Shown piece by piece: positions 47,401-58,852 of a stretch of DNA of 64,000 nucleotides. Position numbers and translations under genes: made by a program. Source of the stretch: Mesostigma viride. Taxonomy: Eukaryota > Streptophyta > Mesostigmatophyceae > Mesostigmatales > Mesostigmataceae. The DNA lies in assembly GCA_009746045.1 (NCBI GenBank), contig RPFO01000276.1:2316619-2380618 (forward strand), in the 5' to 3' direction. Below the pieces are notes generated by a model, which was not told the origin of the DNA, did no database searches, and saw only the letters and a list, made by a program, of their open reading frames with translations. Within the stretch, counting starts at the first letter, position 1. Each line of letters opens with the position of its first letter.

Positions 47401-50400
47401 CTTCCTTCATACTTATTACTTCCTTCATACTTATTCACATTATTGCCAAATTAGGGTTGTTTTCTAAAATCACATTATGAGGGGATTTTTTAATGAACAT
47501 GTGACACGATGTGCAATCTTTTGTCATGTTTTAAGAATTCATTGTCATGTCAAACTCTGACAGTTGGAAAACTAAAATCTGTCACTGCTTGGGCGAGCAT
47601 TACAGCTTGAGTTTTTCTCCCTTGTCCATTCCCCCCAGCCTTTGTGCTATGCTTGCCTGTGCTTGGGGGCCTTCCTCTGGCACAGCACCTGATTTGTAAG
47701 CATCTAACGGCTTTTGCATTTTGCCTCGCGTGACTCTTTTCTGCACATTTTCCCTTACTGCTGCACGTCGCAACAGCTGATCCACTGTACATGCCTGGCA
47801 TTGTGTTGGGCCAACCGGTGTTATGATTGTCCGCATCCTTTTACCTTGTTTGTGCTGGCAGGTGCCCCCGTGCGTGTCGCCTTTGGGTTTGGGTCTGGCA
47901 CCGCCGCGCGCGCGTCCATGATGAATTCGTACCGAGTTGGGGAAGGTGCGTCCAGGCATGGCCGGGTGGGCATGCGGATGTGCGTCCTGCGTGCTTGTGT
48001 GAGCATGGGACAAGAGATGGGGTTGCAGGAGAAGGTGCGACTCGAATGGATGTCATGGCCCGCTTGCCTCCGTGTGGCCAAGTCCTCTCCCTGCAGAATT
48101 CTGTGGAGATACAGGAGGCTATAGCTATCGTGTGGAGATATGGGAGGCTATAGCTATCGTGTGGAGATATAGGCAGCTATAGCTATCGTGTGGAGATATG
48201 GGAGGCTATAGCTATCGTGTGGAGATGTAGGAGGCTATAGCTATCGTGTGGAGATATGGGAGGCTATAGCTATCGTGTGGAGATATGGGAGGCTATAGCT
48301 ATCGTGTGGAGATACTGGGAGGCTATAGCTATCGTGTGGAGATATGGGAGGCGGTCGTTCCATGATGATGGCGGCTATGATACTCAGAGTAGTTGTGTTA
48401 TCCAGCAGCGTGAGCAATGTTTACTTGCACCATTTCGGCAGTTCGCTGTTGGACACTTCGCCCCAGAATTATTTCGTTAACTTCGACATCTTCTATATGT
48501 ATTCTTTCCCGCAGTATTTGCGGCGGAGGATCACGGAAGCGCACGTCAGAGGAACGGGAAGCAGCATGCCCTGCTGCTTTCCGCCGTTACGGTACTCACT
48601 AGGGAACCTCCAACTTCTTGCAAGGGGCAGGGAGGAATGGCGGGCCCACTTCATTATTCTCACAGTCAGCTGTGTGAACAGGAATCTACTGTCGAGAAGC
48701 TTGTAGTGGCTGTCCATGGAGATCCCTTCCTTTTGCCTGGGGCCACCCCTGGAAGGCTGTTCTCACGCATCCGACATTGTGCTGGAGGTCCTGTGTTCGG
48801 ATCCAGTGTAGTACCAGAAATTTTCTTTATACACCATGGTCATGTTTGTTGGATTCGGTGAGGCTGGCCCTTGTGCCCGTCGTCAGACACCAATCTGTGG
48901 ATCATAACTTGGTGACTGTGCCCTGATCTTGGTCCTTGAGGTCTGTGGCTCTGTGCCCACCCCCCCCCGCACCCATGCAAAAATTTACGTTTCGCTGGTG
49001 CGAGTGCAGGGGGAGTCAAAGGCCATGGCGGGGGCGGGGGCGGCGGCGGCGGGTCGGGTGGTGGCCACTTTGGGAGGATAAAGGAGGAGCTGGAGGAGCA
49101 TTTGTTTGATGCGGAGGAGATCGACCCGGATGACCTGGTAGAGAAGGAGTTCAACTATGTGAGTGGGTGGGAAGGTTGTGTGATGAGGAGTTTATCTACG
49201 TGAGTGGGTGGGAAGTGTTGCCCCGAGGATCTTCTTTTCATAAGGGCTTTAGAAGATGGGAAGGAGCTCGGCGATGGGATTGAAAGGGGCAGATTTGGAT
49301 TTGGCAGCTGTAGTTTGCCTTGATTAAAATTCATCGAGTTTTTCGTTCAAGGGTCGGCATGGACAGCAGGCTTAGATTAGTGGTGCGGTGAGTGGGAAAC
49401 ATGCTGAGCTCTTTCACGCATTGAAGCACGCGACTGCGTCACGTGAGCATTAATGCCCAATAGGGGCTCCTTCCACACGTGCATTGTCCGCATGCCTTGT
49501 TCTGGATGTGGAAGCGAAGGAACCGTTTTCCACCAAGAGGAAATTTAGTTAGAGGAGTTTTCAATTAGAGGTGATTAAATTAGAGGATCCGTGTATCTGT
49601 GGAACTGCCATGCACACATAGATGGCACTTGAGATGGGGTGATTGTGCTGCTGACGGGTGGCATGAACCAAGGTGCATCCATCGACGGTTGCTCGCTGCG
49701 TGGGTGCGTGCGCTCAGGACTTCGCCAAGTACTACCCGGTGCAGCTTCCGTTTCAAGAACCAGGCGCCCCGGCTGCAGGTGCGTGCATGGGTTTGGAGGG
49801 GGCCATGATCCGTGCTGGTCATGCTGATGCTTGCGCTTTACTTCCTGGCAAGCGATCGGTGTCGGCTAAATGGTGAGATGCTCGTAGGCTCATCCGCAAC
49901 ATGGGAGGACGGGCGAGCACGCAGTGCTAGTCTACCCTTTTTATTCCCTTACTTCGCGATTCGCCCCCCAGCCGGACCACCAACAACAGACTTCATGGAA
50001 CCCGAGCCGTGCTAGCCACAAAGGTTCAGGAAAATCAAATACACGAAGTAATTCTCCTTGCACCTCATGCAAGCCATGGGTTGGAAGTTGACTCCAATAG
50101 CTATGAAGCCGCATCTATGGATGTCTGTGTTCGAGTGTCTGCATCTGTGTGTGTGCATGTGAGCAGAGGAGGGGTGACATGTCCAGCCAAAATTTCACGG
50201 GTACTAGGGTCTGGCCCCAAGGCTGCCGGTGGCCGCATTGGTCCGGCCCCTATATAAATATAGGGGCTGCGGCTGAAATAGCCTGCCGGCGGGTGGTCAT
50301 GGCCCCCATATGGCGAGCCTACTGCCAAAGGGGATTTGCCACGTGGCAAGTGCTCGTCTGCTGCGTTGTCTTCACACGCTTCCGCGTTGGCTACAATACA

Positions 50401-53400
50401 GTACGCTTCCGCGGACACCTTTCAGCGGGGAAAGTGCCCCCGGGCTTCCGGGGCAAATTCAGCAAGCGCTGCGGAACTTAGATACTAAAATTTCGTTTTT
50501 TGTTCGTACCGTACAGCCAATCATTTTGCGCCCGGATCAAATTATGATCTGGTCACTGAACACGAAAATTTCAGCGCGTTTGGGGGGGGGCATATGGGGG
50601 CCGGCTGTCGGTACACCGGTGGTGGCGCCCCAGGGGGGCGCTAGCATACTGGGGGCCAGCAAGTTTCATTCCGGCGGTTGGCATTGGACCCTGAGTTCAA
50701 TATGGGGGCCGGACATTTCGACCTGGCGGTGGCGGTACTGGGCCCCCAAATAGCATGGCTGTATGTCACCCCTCCTGTGAGCAGCCATTTGGGTACCATG
50801 CGCACTGGTGTACAATGAGGATGGACGGCATCATTTTGTCTCTGTTTCTCCGCCCAATGTCAGCATGACCTGGCTGCCATGCTTCCCTTTGCCAGCTGTC
50901 CCTGTTGTGCATTTTGCGCAATCTTCTTCGACTTGAGTAGGGCTGGGGTCTCTGATGCATCGGAGCGAGCCTGCTTTGCTCCAATCGTGCTGCCCTCGCC
51001 AATCACCCCATGTGCCCAATCAACTCATGTGTGCATCTGTGCAACCACCCGCAGCCACACTGCGCACGGAGACCCCTTCCTCAGGGTTTGTGGAGACAGA
51101 CACGACGGCAGCAGAGGAGCTCGAGCTGGATGTGAGTGTGCTTGCATTCGTCAGTAGTTAGTCAGGTAGTGGAGGTGAGTGGGGGCGGTGTTGATCGCAC
51201 CAGGATGTGAGTTGGGGGAGTTGGGGGGAGATGAGGAGGGTGTAGGAGGGGTGTAGGGGGCCATAGGGGCCTTTGAACTATTCCTAAAGGCATTTTATTT
51301 AAGCATATAGGGAGGTCACGGTGGTGTAGAGAACAGGGGCGCAGGGTGGCGAGGATGGACACTCTTGGGAGGCTCGTGTACTGTGGCCTTTGGCTTCTGG
51401 TGCACTTCCATCCGCAGCTGTGTCCAGCTTGACGTTACTGGGCACATGTATGGGTCTGGGTGGAGGAATCGACTAGCTGGGCACGTAGCTGGATGCAAGT
51501 AGCGGGCAAGTGTGGAGACCTTGGGGCCCGGTACGTGTACGCGCTGCCCTTGGCGCTGAGGGGAAGGTGATGATGCAGGAAGAGTGAAAGGGGCCTACCC
51601 TTGGCGGTGCAGGAGGAGTGACAGGGGATAGCAGAGGACGTACTTGCCGGACAATGAGCATGGAGCGAGACCTGGTTTCAAACGTTTGTGTACGTGGATC
51701 TATAGGGCGGGGACACAACAGCTGGGGGATGCGGCGTTGTGGACGGCAAGGCTACAGTGGGGAGGGGATGATGTGTGGGTGTCTGTGCGGGGCTTGAGTT
51801 GTGTGGGGGTGGGGTGGGGTCAGGTGGCATTGTTGGCCCTGGTCAGATCTGGGTGGCGATGGGCGTGGGCATGCGCGACCGATGAAGCATGCGTGTCTGA
51901 TACTGCCGCCTAATCTGTGTACCCAAACATGGATAGATCAAGCCAGCCGCTGCTGCTTTACCCATGCCTATCGCACATCCTGCACATATGGTTGCACGGT
52001 TGCATGCGCGAGCTGACGAAGCGGGCCGTGGTCATCCATTGGCTTGCTCCATGGTGCTGTACCGCAGGTGGAGGCGGACGAGGAGCGTTTCTTTTTGTTC
52101 CAGATCCCTGAGCAGCTGCCGATGGAGCCGGTGGTTGCTGCCGACGCCACCATGAGGGACGGCACGGGGGCGGTCGAGCGTGGACCCACCGAGAAAGCCG
52201 CCCCCACCCCCGCGGTGAAGCTGCAGGACCTGCAGGGCGGGCTGATGGGCAAGCTGCTGGTGTACGAGAGCGGAGCGGTGCGCATGCAGCTTGGGGGCAC
52301 TGACATCGTATGGGATGTAAGTTGACGATACCGCCTATACGGTCTGTATAGTTACAGTAGTGGTACTGTTTTTTTTACTGGGGAGGCACCGGCTTTAGCT
52401 GGGATGCAAGCCTGAGGCTCTGGTTGCTGTGTTTGCGTGTGCAGTATCAGCATACTCTATGGCTGCTTGTGTTGCTGCTGGTTCTCGGGCTCTTGCTAGG
52501 TCTGAACCGCGCCGCGGCGTTCATGGTAAGTTGGGCTAGGCTCTCTCGGTTTTGAACTTTATTTGCGAACACTTGCTCGTATGCAGGCAGTCCAGGGCTG
52601 GTGCAGTGCCATACAGTTCGCATTCTGGCCCATGATTCCCTGCACTGCATCGCACCAGGGTACAGCATGCAGGATCTTCCATGCAGCCGCTTGTGCACGG
52701 GGGACAAGGATACATCCATAGCCGCAAGATGTGTGTGCTGATTCCCCATGCATACTCCACGCATACACTCGTGTTGCATACTCGTGTTCAAAACAATTTT
52801 CGAATTACTGGCACCACACTCTGCTAAGGAGTTTTTTTTAGTCGGGCTGTAGCTAGGAATGCCTACGGAGACCCGTGTAGCCGCAGAATCTATGCCAGAG
52901 GTCCTAGTTTGGAACCTGCTCCAGCTACATGAATCTTGCGTTTTTTTCATGTCCCAGCGCTAGGCAGCATTTAGTTTCCTATCTGCTGCTTGCCTCGGCG
53001 ATATACATGTGTTTGTATGCAGACAAATGTTACTCTTATGCACCAGTCAGGGTTTTTATTAGTGGCGTTTTGCCGCCACGTTGTAGCACCAAATTTGGTG
53101 ATTTGTGGCAGTGCCACAACCTTTGGCAAGGGGGTCCATTCGCCACAATTTGGAGGTGCTGTTCTTCTTTCTCGTTCCGTTCGCCACAGAGTGTCCGTGC
53201 GTATCAGTCGACCCTACTACAGCTGACGCCACGTTTGGCTGTGTCAGAGCACTCCTCTGCACCCTTCCGCCACAAACCCTAGTAAGTACGCAGGTGGCGC
53301 TGAAGGCCACTCTGCAGTGAGCTGTGGGCACTGAGCAGGGGCCGCATTACGCTCACTCGCTATAATATTGGCCCTGTACCGCCGCGGCGTTCTACTTGGA

Positions 53401-53914
53401 GTTGCTGCGCCGAGGAATCACTTCGCTGCACCAAGGGGTAGACGAAAGCCCCTTGGGTGTCCTGCTACACGTTGCCGTGCCGGGCCCAAGTTTTATTGGC
53501 TAAGAGCCACGCGGTGGCTGAGTCAACAGTTGTTCCGGAAGTTGAAAACTCCACAAGTGGCCGAGTGCAAAAGCCTTAAAGGAAACCCTGGCACTAGTGG
53601 TTTATTTCTAACCAATGCTGAAGAAGGTGTGCAACGCTCATGCCTCCACAATACCTGCCCATGCATGCGACCACAGATCGTTGACACACAACCATGCTGC
53701 CATTTGCCAACGTGTTTTCTGCCACGGTAATCAATGGCAACCCACTCGGTACTTGCAGGCGGAGCCAGGCATTCGCAGCAGCTTCTACCAGGAGTTGGTG
53801 GGCATCCGTGCGGATGGCAGCAATCACGCATGTTACATGCTGGGCAGGATCACGGACAAGGTGATCCTGGCTCCTAACATTGACAGCCTGCTGGAGGCAG
53901 ATGCTGGGACATGA
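44496..53914 (+). CDS. RPC4: DNA-directed RNA polymerase III subunit RPC4 (C53 family)
   Basis: Ten exons join in phase into 388 residues: 44496-44702, 45033-45091, 46319-46382, 46903-46963, 47862-47945, 49010-49158, 49718-49778, 51055-51131, 52068-52316 and 53759-53914. The ATG context is AAAATGG. Family marks in order are the basic TKFTPKVPARRVV segment (residues about 70-82), VRVAFGFGSG, the acidic DAEEIDPDDLVEKEF helix, DFAKYYPVQLPF (about 209-220), and the conserved C-terminal fold: FFLFQIPEQLP, GKLLVYESGAVRMQLGG, then SSFYQELVGI and YMLGRITDKVILAPNIDSLL. RPC4/C53 forms with RPC5/C37 the TFIIF-like dimer on Pol III that works in promoter opening, termination and reinitiation in the nucleus. 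Length matches the family (about 400). A possible extra in-frame 27-codon exon lies at 52445-52525. Confidence 0.93.
44887..44998. repeat. 37-bp tandem repeat, 3 copies
   Basis: CTCCTGTGAGTGCCGG and TTCTGGAAACCCACGCCACT units in RPC4 intron 1; each unit contains a GTGAGT that resembles a splice donor. Confidence 0.85.
47350..47439. repeat. 18-bp tandem repeat, 5 copies
   Basis: TTCATACTTATTACTTCC repeats without error in the RPC4 intron between exons 4 and 5. Confidence 0.9.
48089..48352. repeat. 29-bp minisatellite, about 9 copies
   Basis: GCTATAGCTATCGTGTGGAG, ATATGGGAG units in the RPC4 intron between exons 5 and 6. AGCTATAGCT is self-complementary in each unit. Confidence 0.88.
49428..49465 (-). 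mobile_element. CACGTG-type retroposon 3' module
   Basis: CACGCGACTGCGTCACGTGA, GCATTAATGCCC is a diverged copy of the end at 63478, here in the RPC4 intron between exons 6 and 7. No intact tail. Confidence 0.4.
50248..50267. other. Hairpin with TATA-like core in an RPC4 intron
   Basis: CCCCTATATAAATATAGGGG has an 8-bp stem with a TAAA loop. It sits in a GGGGGCC-rich repeat-like region (about 50210-50755) of the intron between RPC4 exons 7 and 8. TATATAAA is TATA-box-like but no gene start follows. Confidence 0.4.
52445..52525 (+). other. Candidate symmetric cassette exon encoding a membrane helix
   Basis: An 81-base stretch with acceptor TGTGCAG and donor GTAAGT is in phase 0 with both neighbouring RPC4 exons. 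It would insert 27 residues including LWLLVLLLVLGLLLGL. Insertion would split the conserved C-terminal fold between VRMQLGG..VWD and SSFYQEL, so the main product should skip it. It may equally be a chance open stretch. Confidence 0.3.
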
Positions 53915-54874
53915 GTCACATGCCTAGCCGGCAAAACGCATGCTTGAAGCTGACGTTGAATGTGCAATTTCTTAGTATGATTGATGTCTGCCTTACATGA
54001 AACTCGTTGCGGCTTGCTGGCATCGTTGACATTATCGACCATTGCATCGGCCCGCTGGTTCATCTATTGAATGTCCAGAAACCCACAGGATAGTGTCAAA
54101 CTTACCTTTGGGACATTGTGGGTGAGAGCTATGCAAGACACCTGATGCTTTTTTTTCACTACACCATCGCACAGCAGGCCGATGACATGCACTTGAGCAG
54201 AGGCCAGATCAAGGCCTACGTGCATGTCCCGCCAATCTGCCGCTTCCCCCGCTGGGAATTCCATTTTCGAAAACCTAGTTCTTACCTGCAGTCCAGTCGC
54301 AGCAGCTCCGTCGTCAGATGCCAATGCAAATTCGCTAACCCAGCCCGGCTCGAGTTCGAGCGAACAAAACATAGACGCAATACCACCAGCACACAGCTCT
54401 TGGGAACAGCCAATGGGAGCAGTACGTTTCCAGAAGACTAGCCTGCAGTACTCTGTCTGCGCTGGGATCCATAGAAACGCCGCCGGAGGCATTCTCTCGC
54501 ATGCACCACCTTGTGTGGGCATGAAGCGGGATGGCCCAAATAGCATTGATCATTTATAAAAAAATAATACAGGCTGCGCGCGCCGCGGCCGGTGTTTCCT
54601 GATCTTCATTAACACCGGAACAACTACCAGAAAAGACCCGCGCCGCATCACGTGACCAAGCCGTTTCAATTCTAGCTAGGATTCCTCATTATGAAGATTG
54701 GATGGTAGCTAGCCTGAGTACCTATTGTTCGCGGAACGCGCGCTGCAGACGAAAAGAGTACCGAAACTGCCAGTGGTGCAACGTCGTGCATGCAAGATCA
54801 GCCTGCGGTGAGCCCTGCATGCACCCGTCTGAAAAAACATGTTAGCTCAACATCGCCATGTCTGGCCGTGCTTG
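53915..54874. other. RPC4 3' flank, no gene seen
   Basis: No coding evidence. An inverted repeat CCGGTGTT...AACACCGG (about 54588-54617) with a 14-base loop stands out. No TGTAA occurs in the first 200 bp after the RPC4 stop. Confidence 0.4.
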
Positions 54875-55575
54875 CAACCCGCTAGTAGCCCTAGCTTGAC
54901 TTCATTGGTAGTCACTGCCGCTATGGCAGCCATGCTTAGAATGTTTGCCTAGCTGTGCCAACATACCTAGTCACGTGCACCGCTAACGCACGGTACACAA
55001 CCAGCCATAGCCATGCGCGAGTGATTTATCTAGTACCAAATCCGAAAGGCTTGCATCACTCCCCGGACAGGAGAACTTTTGCGGATGACTGTAGGTGTAA
55101 GTTGGCGATGCCATGGTAACCGGAGACGTCCGTCCTATAGTCAGCAAAATTGGTGCGAGAGGTCCCCAGTTCGATTCCGGTCGGATTCATTTGCAGATCG
55201 CGTTTTTCCGCGTTTTCCGCGGCCCGGTACTGAACGCAAATGGTTTTCACCTTTGCGGAGTGCCTGATCAAATAGCCATAGCTTAGTCCTTGTACAGCCA
55301 TGCTACGTCCTGGGTACGTTCGATCAGATTACTTGCCCACGCTCCTTGTTATGCCATGCTCAAATGGGTCTTATTGCACGGTCCACAGATTGCCGGATCG
55401 TTAGCTTGTCCGTTTAGCTAGCTAGCGCGCCCGAATGCAGCTGTGGCATGCCTTTGGCATGAAGGAGACTGGGGGTCTCTGCCCTTTCTCCTGTTGTGCA
55501 CACACAGGGATTAAAAGCACTTCGGTGCTCCGTGACTCCCCTACGGGAGCACGTGTTTAATTAATTAAGTAAGTA
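54875..55575 (+). mobile_element. Family A retroposon, full copy carrying a nested insertion
   Basis: This copy aligns end to end with the inverse of 6757-7215, apart from an insertion at 55015-55271. The 3' end has the TTCG-loop hairpin (55512-55528), GGGAGCACGTGTTTAATTAA and a tail that changes to (GTAA)n. It lies about 1 kb after the RPC4 stop. Confidence 0.7.
55015..55271 (+). mobile_element. Family D short element (tRNA-like core), nested in family A, 8-bp target duplication
   Basis: The insertion is flanked by ATAGCCAT at 55007-55014 and 55272-55279, and the uninterrupted site exists in the copy at 6757-7215. The element is about 250 bp from GAGTGATTTATC to GTGCCTGATCA. It contains CAGTTCGATTCCGG, close to a Pol III B box/T-arm, preceded by TAGTCAGCAAAATTGG, a weak A-box-like stretch. 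The 3' end has a GCAAATGG...CTTTGC hairpin. A SINE is likely; termini do not form inverted repeats. Confidence 0.65.
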
Positions 55576-55911
55576 AGTAAGTAATCAATTAATTACAACC
55601 CGCGGGCCAATCCCGAATCGAAAGCATGCATGACCAACCAGTACCTAGCCATGTCGCCCTAGCAACTTGAGCTGCCATTTGCTTTTCCTTAAATGCCGCA
55701 AGAAGCTCTCGGAGACTCGCTTCACGTTGGACGATCGACGACTTGACCCTGGCCCAGCAACAGCGGCGACGCGAGCTATGGCCGACCTACCTTCAGCTCC
55801 GGCAGAGCGCACGGGGGAAACCGGTATACTGGAGGGGGGCGGTCATCAGCGTTGACCACAAGCCCTGGCAGCCCCCTCCTGCCACCTCAGACTGGGAATA
55901 TATATATATCT

Positions 55912-56060
55912 CCGGAGACGTCCGTCCTATAGTCAGCAAAATTGGTGCGAGAGGTCCCCAGTTCGATTCCGGTCGGATTCATTTGCAGATCGCGTTTTCC
56001 GCGTTTTCCGCGGCCCGGCACTGAACGCAAAGGTTTTCACCTTTGCGGAGTGTCTGATCA
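55912..56060 (+). mobile_element. Family D element, 5'-truncated
   Basis: The copy starts at CCGGAGACG directly after an AT-rich junction (GGGAATATATATATATCT) and runs to GTGTCTGATCA. It keeps the T-arm-like CAGTTCGATTCCGG. Confidence 0.7.
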
Positions 56061-56203
56061 GAATATACGCTTGGCTGATTTCGATAGTACCGGCTACGCC
56101 CCCTTCTAAAGAAGGATTCAGCCGTGTTCAGCCCGTCTCACGGTGCGAGACTGAACAAGTCTCGCGTGCAGACACGTGTGTAGTACTCCTACACACAGAT
56201 CTC

Positions 56204-56727
56204 GAGTGATTTATCTAGTACCAAATCCGAAAGGCTTGCATCACTCCCCGGACAGGAGAACTTTTGCGGATGACTGTAGGTGTAAGTTGGCGATGCCATG
56301 GTAACCGGAGACGTCCGTCCTATAGTCAGCAAAATTGGTGCGAGAGGTCCCCAGTTCGATTCCGGTCGGATTCATTTGCAGATCGCGTTTTCCGCGTTTT
56401 CCGCGGCCCGGCACTGAACGCAAAGGTTTTCACCTTTGCGGAGTGTCTGATCAGAATATATCTCCCACACAGATCTCGAGTGATTTATCTAGTACCAAAT
56501 CCGAAAGGCTTGCATCACTCCCCGGACAGGAGAACTTTTGCGGATGACTGTAGGTGTAAGTTGGCGATGCCATGGTAACCGGAGACGTCCTTCCTATAGT
56601 CAGCAAAATTGGTGCGAGAGGTCCCCAGTTCGATTCCGGTCGGATTCATTTGCAGATCGCGTTTTCCGCGTTTTCCGCGGCCCGGCACTGAACGCAAAGG
56701 TTTTCACCTTTGCGGAGTGCCTGATCA
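56204..56727 (+). mobile_element. Two family D elements in tandem
   Basis: Two 250-bp copies (56204-56453 and 56478-56727) are joined by a 24-bp spacer beginning GAATATATCTCCC. They are nearly identical and have the hairpin GCAAAGGTTTTCACCTTTGC near the 3' end. Each copy gives an antisense frame with GIELGTSRTN, a typical readthrough of a tRNA-like T-arm. Confidence 0.75.
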
Positions 56728-56739
56728 GAATATATCTCC

Positions 56740-57592
56740 CATCACGGCGGGTGCGTCCTGCGGCAGCTGCGGGCTTGCTCTGGATACTACTGGGACGCAC
56801 TACATCGCGTGCATGGGTGGCCAGCAGAACCAGAACTGTTTCCTCTATCTCCATACCGCTCTCCTCCGGGTGGTGTGTGCCATGGTTCGGTCGGTCTTTC
56901 CCCACTCCACCATCAAGTGCGAGGACGCGGATGGGGCCGCCCTCTACTCACCCAACCACCGCCCCGACATTACAGTGCTTGACTACGACGGGCAGGGTTG
57001 CCACCTGCTCATCGATGTCTCCGTGGCTCGGCCGCTTTCCGGTCGCCACATCCTCCGGGCGGCTGTGGATGCCGGCGCTGCTGCCACTGTGGCTGAGCGC
57101 GACAAGTTTGCCTCCTACGGCAATGTGGGGCCCCACCGGGTCATCCCCTTTGTCCTTGAGGAGTTCGGGGCCATGGGCCCCAAGACAGCGGAGTTTTTCC
57201 ACGAGTGCTGCCAGCGCCGTGAAGACCGCCTCGACCTCGAGGGTCAGACCGCCCCGTGGTCGGCCCGCACGTGGTCCTCGTATTGGCGGCAGCGCCTGTC
57301 ACTCGCCCTCACTCGCACCGTGCATGGCTGATGTCGGTTATTCCGCCGCACCCGGGCCGACTTTGTCGCGACCCATGCGGTCTAGATCCCTTCCAGGCCT
57401 GCATGGTGGGCCGGCAGCGCTGTTGCTGCGTGTAGTTTTGTGATGTCTAGTTAGTTGTACCTTGTGCCGCTGGCGTGATCCTTGGATGTCTGTGTCAGAT
57501 TACTATTAATTTCTTCAGGGTTATTCTCCCAGTTATCGGGTTTTTCCTTATGTTGCATGCCTATCTCACCTCCGTAATCTATCATTCTCAAT
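56740..57592 (+). mobile_element. Non-LTR retrotransposon lineage 1, 3' fragment with endonuclease domain
   Basis: The frame to 57331 encodes a CCHC-like finger (CGSCGLALDTTGTHYIAC), then NHRPDITVLDYDGQG and LLIDVSVARP, the RPD...D pattern of the restriction-like endonuclease at the C-terminus of early-branching non-LTR elements, then VIPFVLEEFGAMGP. A three-base CAT insertion plus changes at 57325-57345 close the frame about 35 codons early relative to the copy at 58481. RT domain and 5' part are absent. The 3' UTR ends at CATTCTCAATGAATATATAT. Confidence 0.7.
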
Positions 57593-57654
57593 GAATATAT
57601 ATATCAAGGAGACAACCAGCGCAGGCCAGAAATCGGGAATATATACTGGGAATA

Positions 57655-57715
57655 TATATATTCAGTGAGAATGATAGATTACGGAGGTGAGATAGGCATG
57701 CAACAGAAGGAAAAT
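57655..57715 (-). mobile_element. Inverted scrap of lineage 1 3' end
   Basis: GAGAATGATAGATTACGGAG, GTGAGATAGGCATGCAACA is the inverse of the end of the lineage 1 element at 57545-57592. It is bounded on both sides by GGGAATATATA-type sequence. Confidence 0.65.
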
Positions 57716-57735
57716 ATATATATATACTGGGAATA

Positions 57736-58462
57736 TATATTAAAAATATAATTACTTACAGCAGAGTGAAATCACTCAAACCAAAGCAAACGCCCAGCTA
57801 TAAACCTATATACAGAGCCATGTCAAAGCTCTATACTACGAAGTACGATAAGACCAATGGAAACGCCTAACGGGAGGAACCTAATAGCCCTGCTGCACCG
57901 CAAAATCAGCCCGCGTACGGCGGAGCATGATGTCCGCCATGGCCCGAGTCAGCGCCACCGACAAGCGCTGACGCCAATATGACGTCCAGGTCCGCGCCGA
58001 CCATGGGGCCCGCTGGCCCTCCAGGTCCAGCCGGTCCTCCCGGAGCCGGCAACACTCCTTGAAGAAGGCGGAGGTCAGGGGCCCCATGGCCCCAAACTCC
58101 TCCAGGACAAAGGGCACCACACGATGGTGCCCGACGTCGCCGTAGGCCAGGAGCTTGGTCCGCTCCGCCCGGTCCGCCGTGTAACCTGCCGTGAGGGAGG
58201 CCCCAGCCACGTGGCTAAGAGCCAAGGGCCGCGCCACCGAAACGTCAATAAGCAGATGCCGGCCACCCCCCTCAAAGTCCAGCACCACGATGTCAGGCCG
58301 GTGGTTGGGGGAATAGAAGGCAGCGCCATCCGCATCCTCGGACCGGATGTTCGCGTGGGGGAAAACCGACCGAATCATGGCGAGCACCACCGTCAGGAGG
58401 ACAGTGTGCAAATACAAATACCAATTCTGATTCTGTTGGCCCCCCATGCAGGCAAGGTAGTG
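57736..58462 (-). mobile_element. Non-LTR retrotransposon lineage 2, fragment a
   Basis: The minus-strand frame (58462 to 57881) is open from the finger's last Cys (ACMGGQQNQN) through NHRPDIVVLDFEGGG, LLIDVSVARP and VVPFVLEEFGAMGP to its stop; the 3' UTR ends in an AATATATATT tail at 57736. It is truncated inside the finger at a GGGAATATATATA junction. Confidence 0.7.
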
Positions 58463-58480
58463 GGAATATATATATACTGG

Positions 58481-58850
58481 GAAGACCGCCTCGACCTCGA
58501 GGGTCAGACCGCCCCGTGGTCGGCCCGCACGTGGTCCTCGTATTGGCGGCAGCGCCTGTCACTCGCCCTCACTCGCACCGTGGCTGATGTGTTATTCCGC
58601 CGCACCCGGGCCGACTTTGTCGCGATCGACCCATGCGGTCTAGATCCCTTCCAGGCCTGCATGGTGGGCCGGCAGCGCTGTTGCTGCGTGTAGTTTTGTG
58701 CTGTATAGTTAGTTGTACCTTGTGCCGCTGGCGTGATCCTTGGATGTCTGTGTCAGATTACTATTAATTTCTTCAGGGTTATTCTCCCAGTTATCGGGTT
58801 TTTCCTTATGTTGCGTGCCTATCTCACCTTCGTAATCTATCATTCTCAAT
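58481..58850 (+). mobile_element. Non-LTR retrotransposon lineage 1, short 3' fragment
   Basis: The fragment begins inside the endonuclease region (EDRLDLEGQTAPWSARTW) and stays in frame to FQACMVGRQRCCCV and a stop at 58693, which gives the true C-terminus of lineage 1. The 3' UTR then matches 57400-57592. Confidence 0.7.
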
Positions 58851-58852
58851 TA

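Noticed and set aside
55060-56738. A functional tRNA gene at the GGTTCGAT-like motif
   Set aside because: T-arm-like sequence is present but the acceptor and anticodon stems cannot be drawn; it recurs in each family D copy, so it is a SINE-type core.
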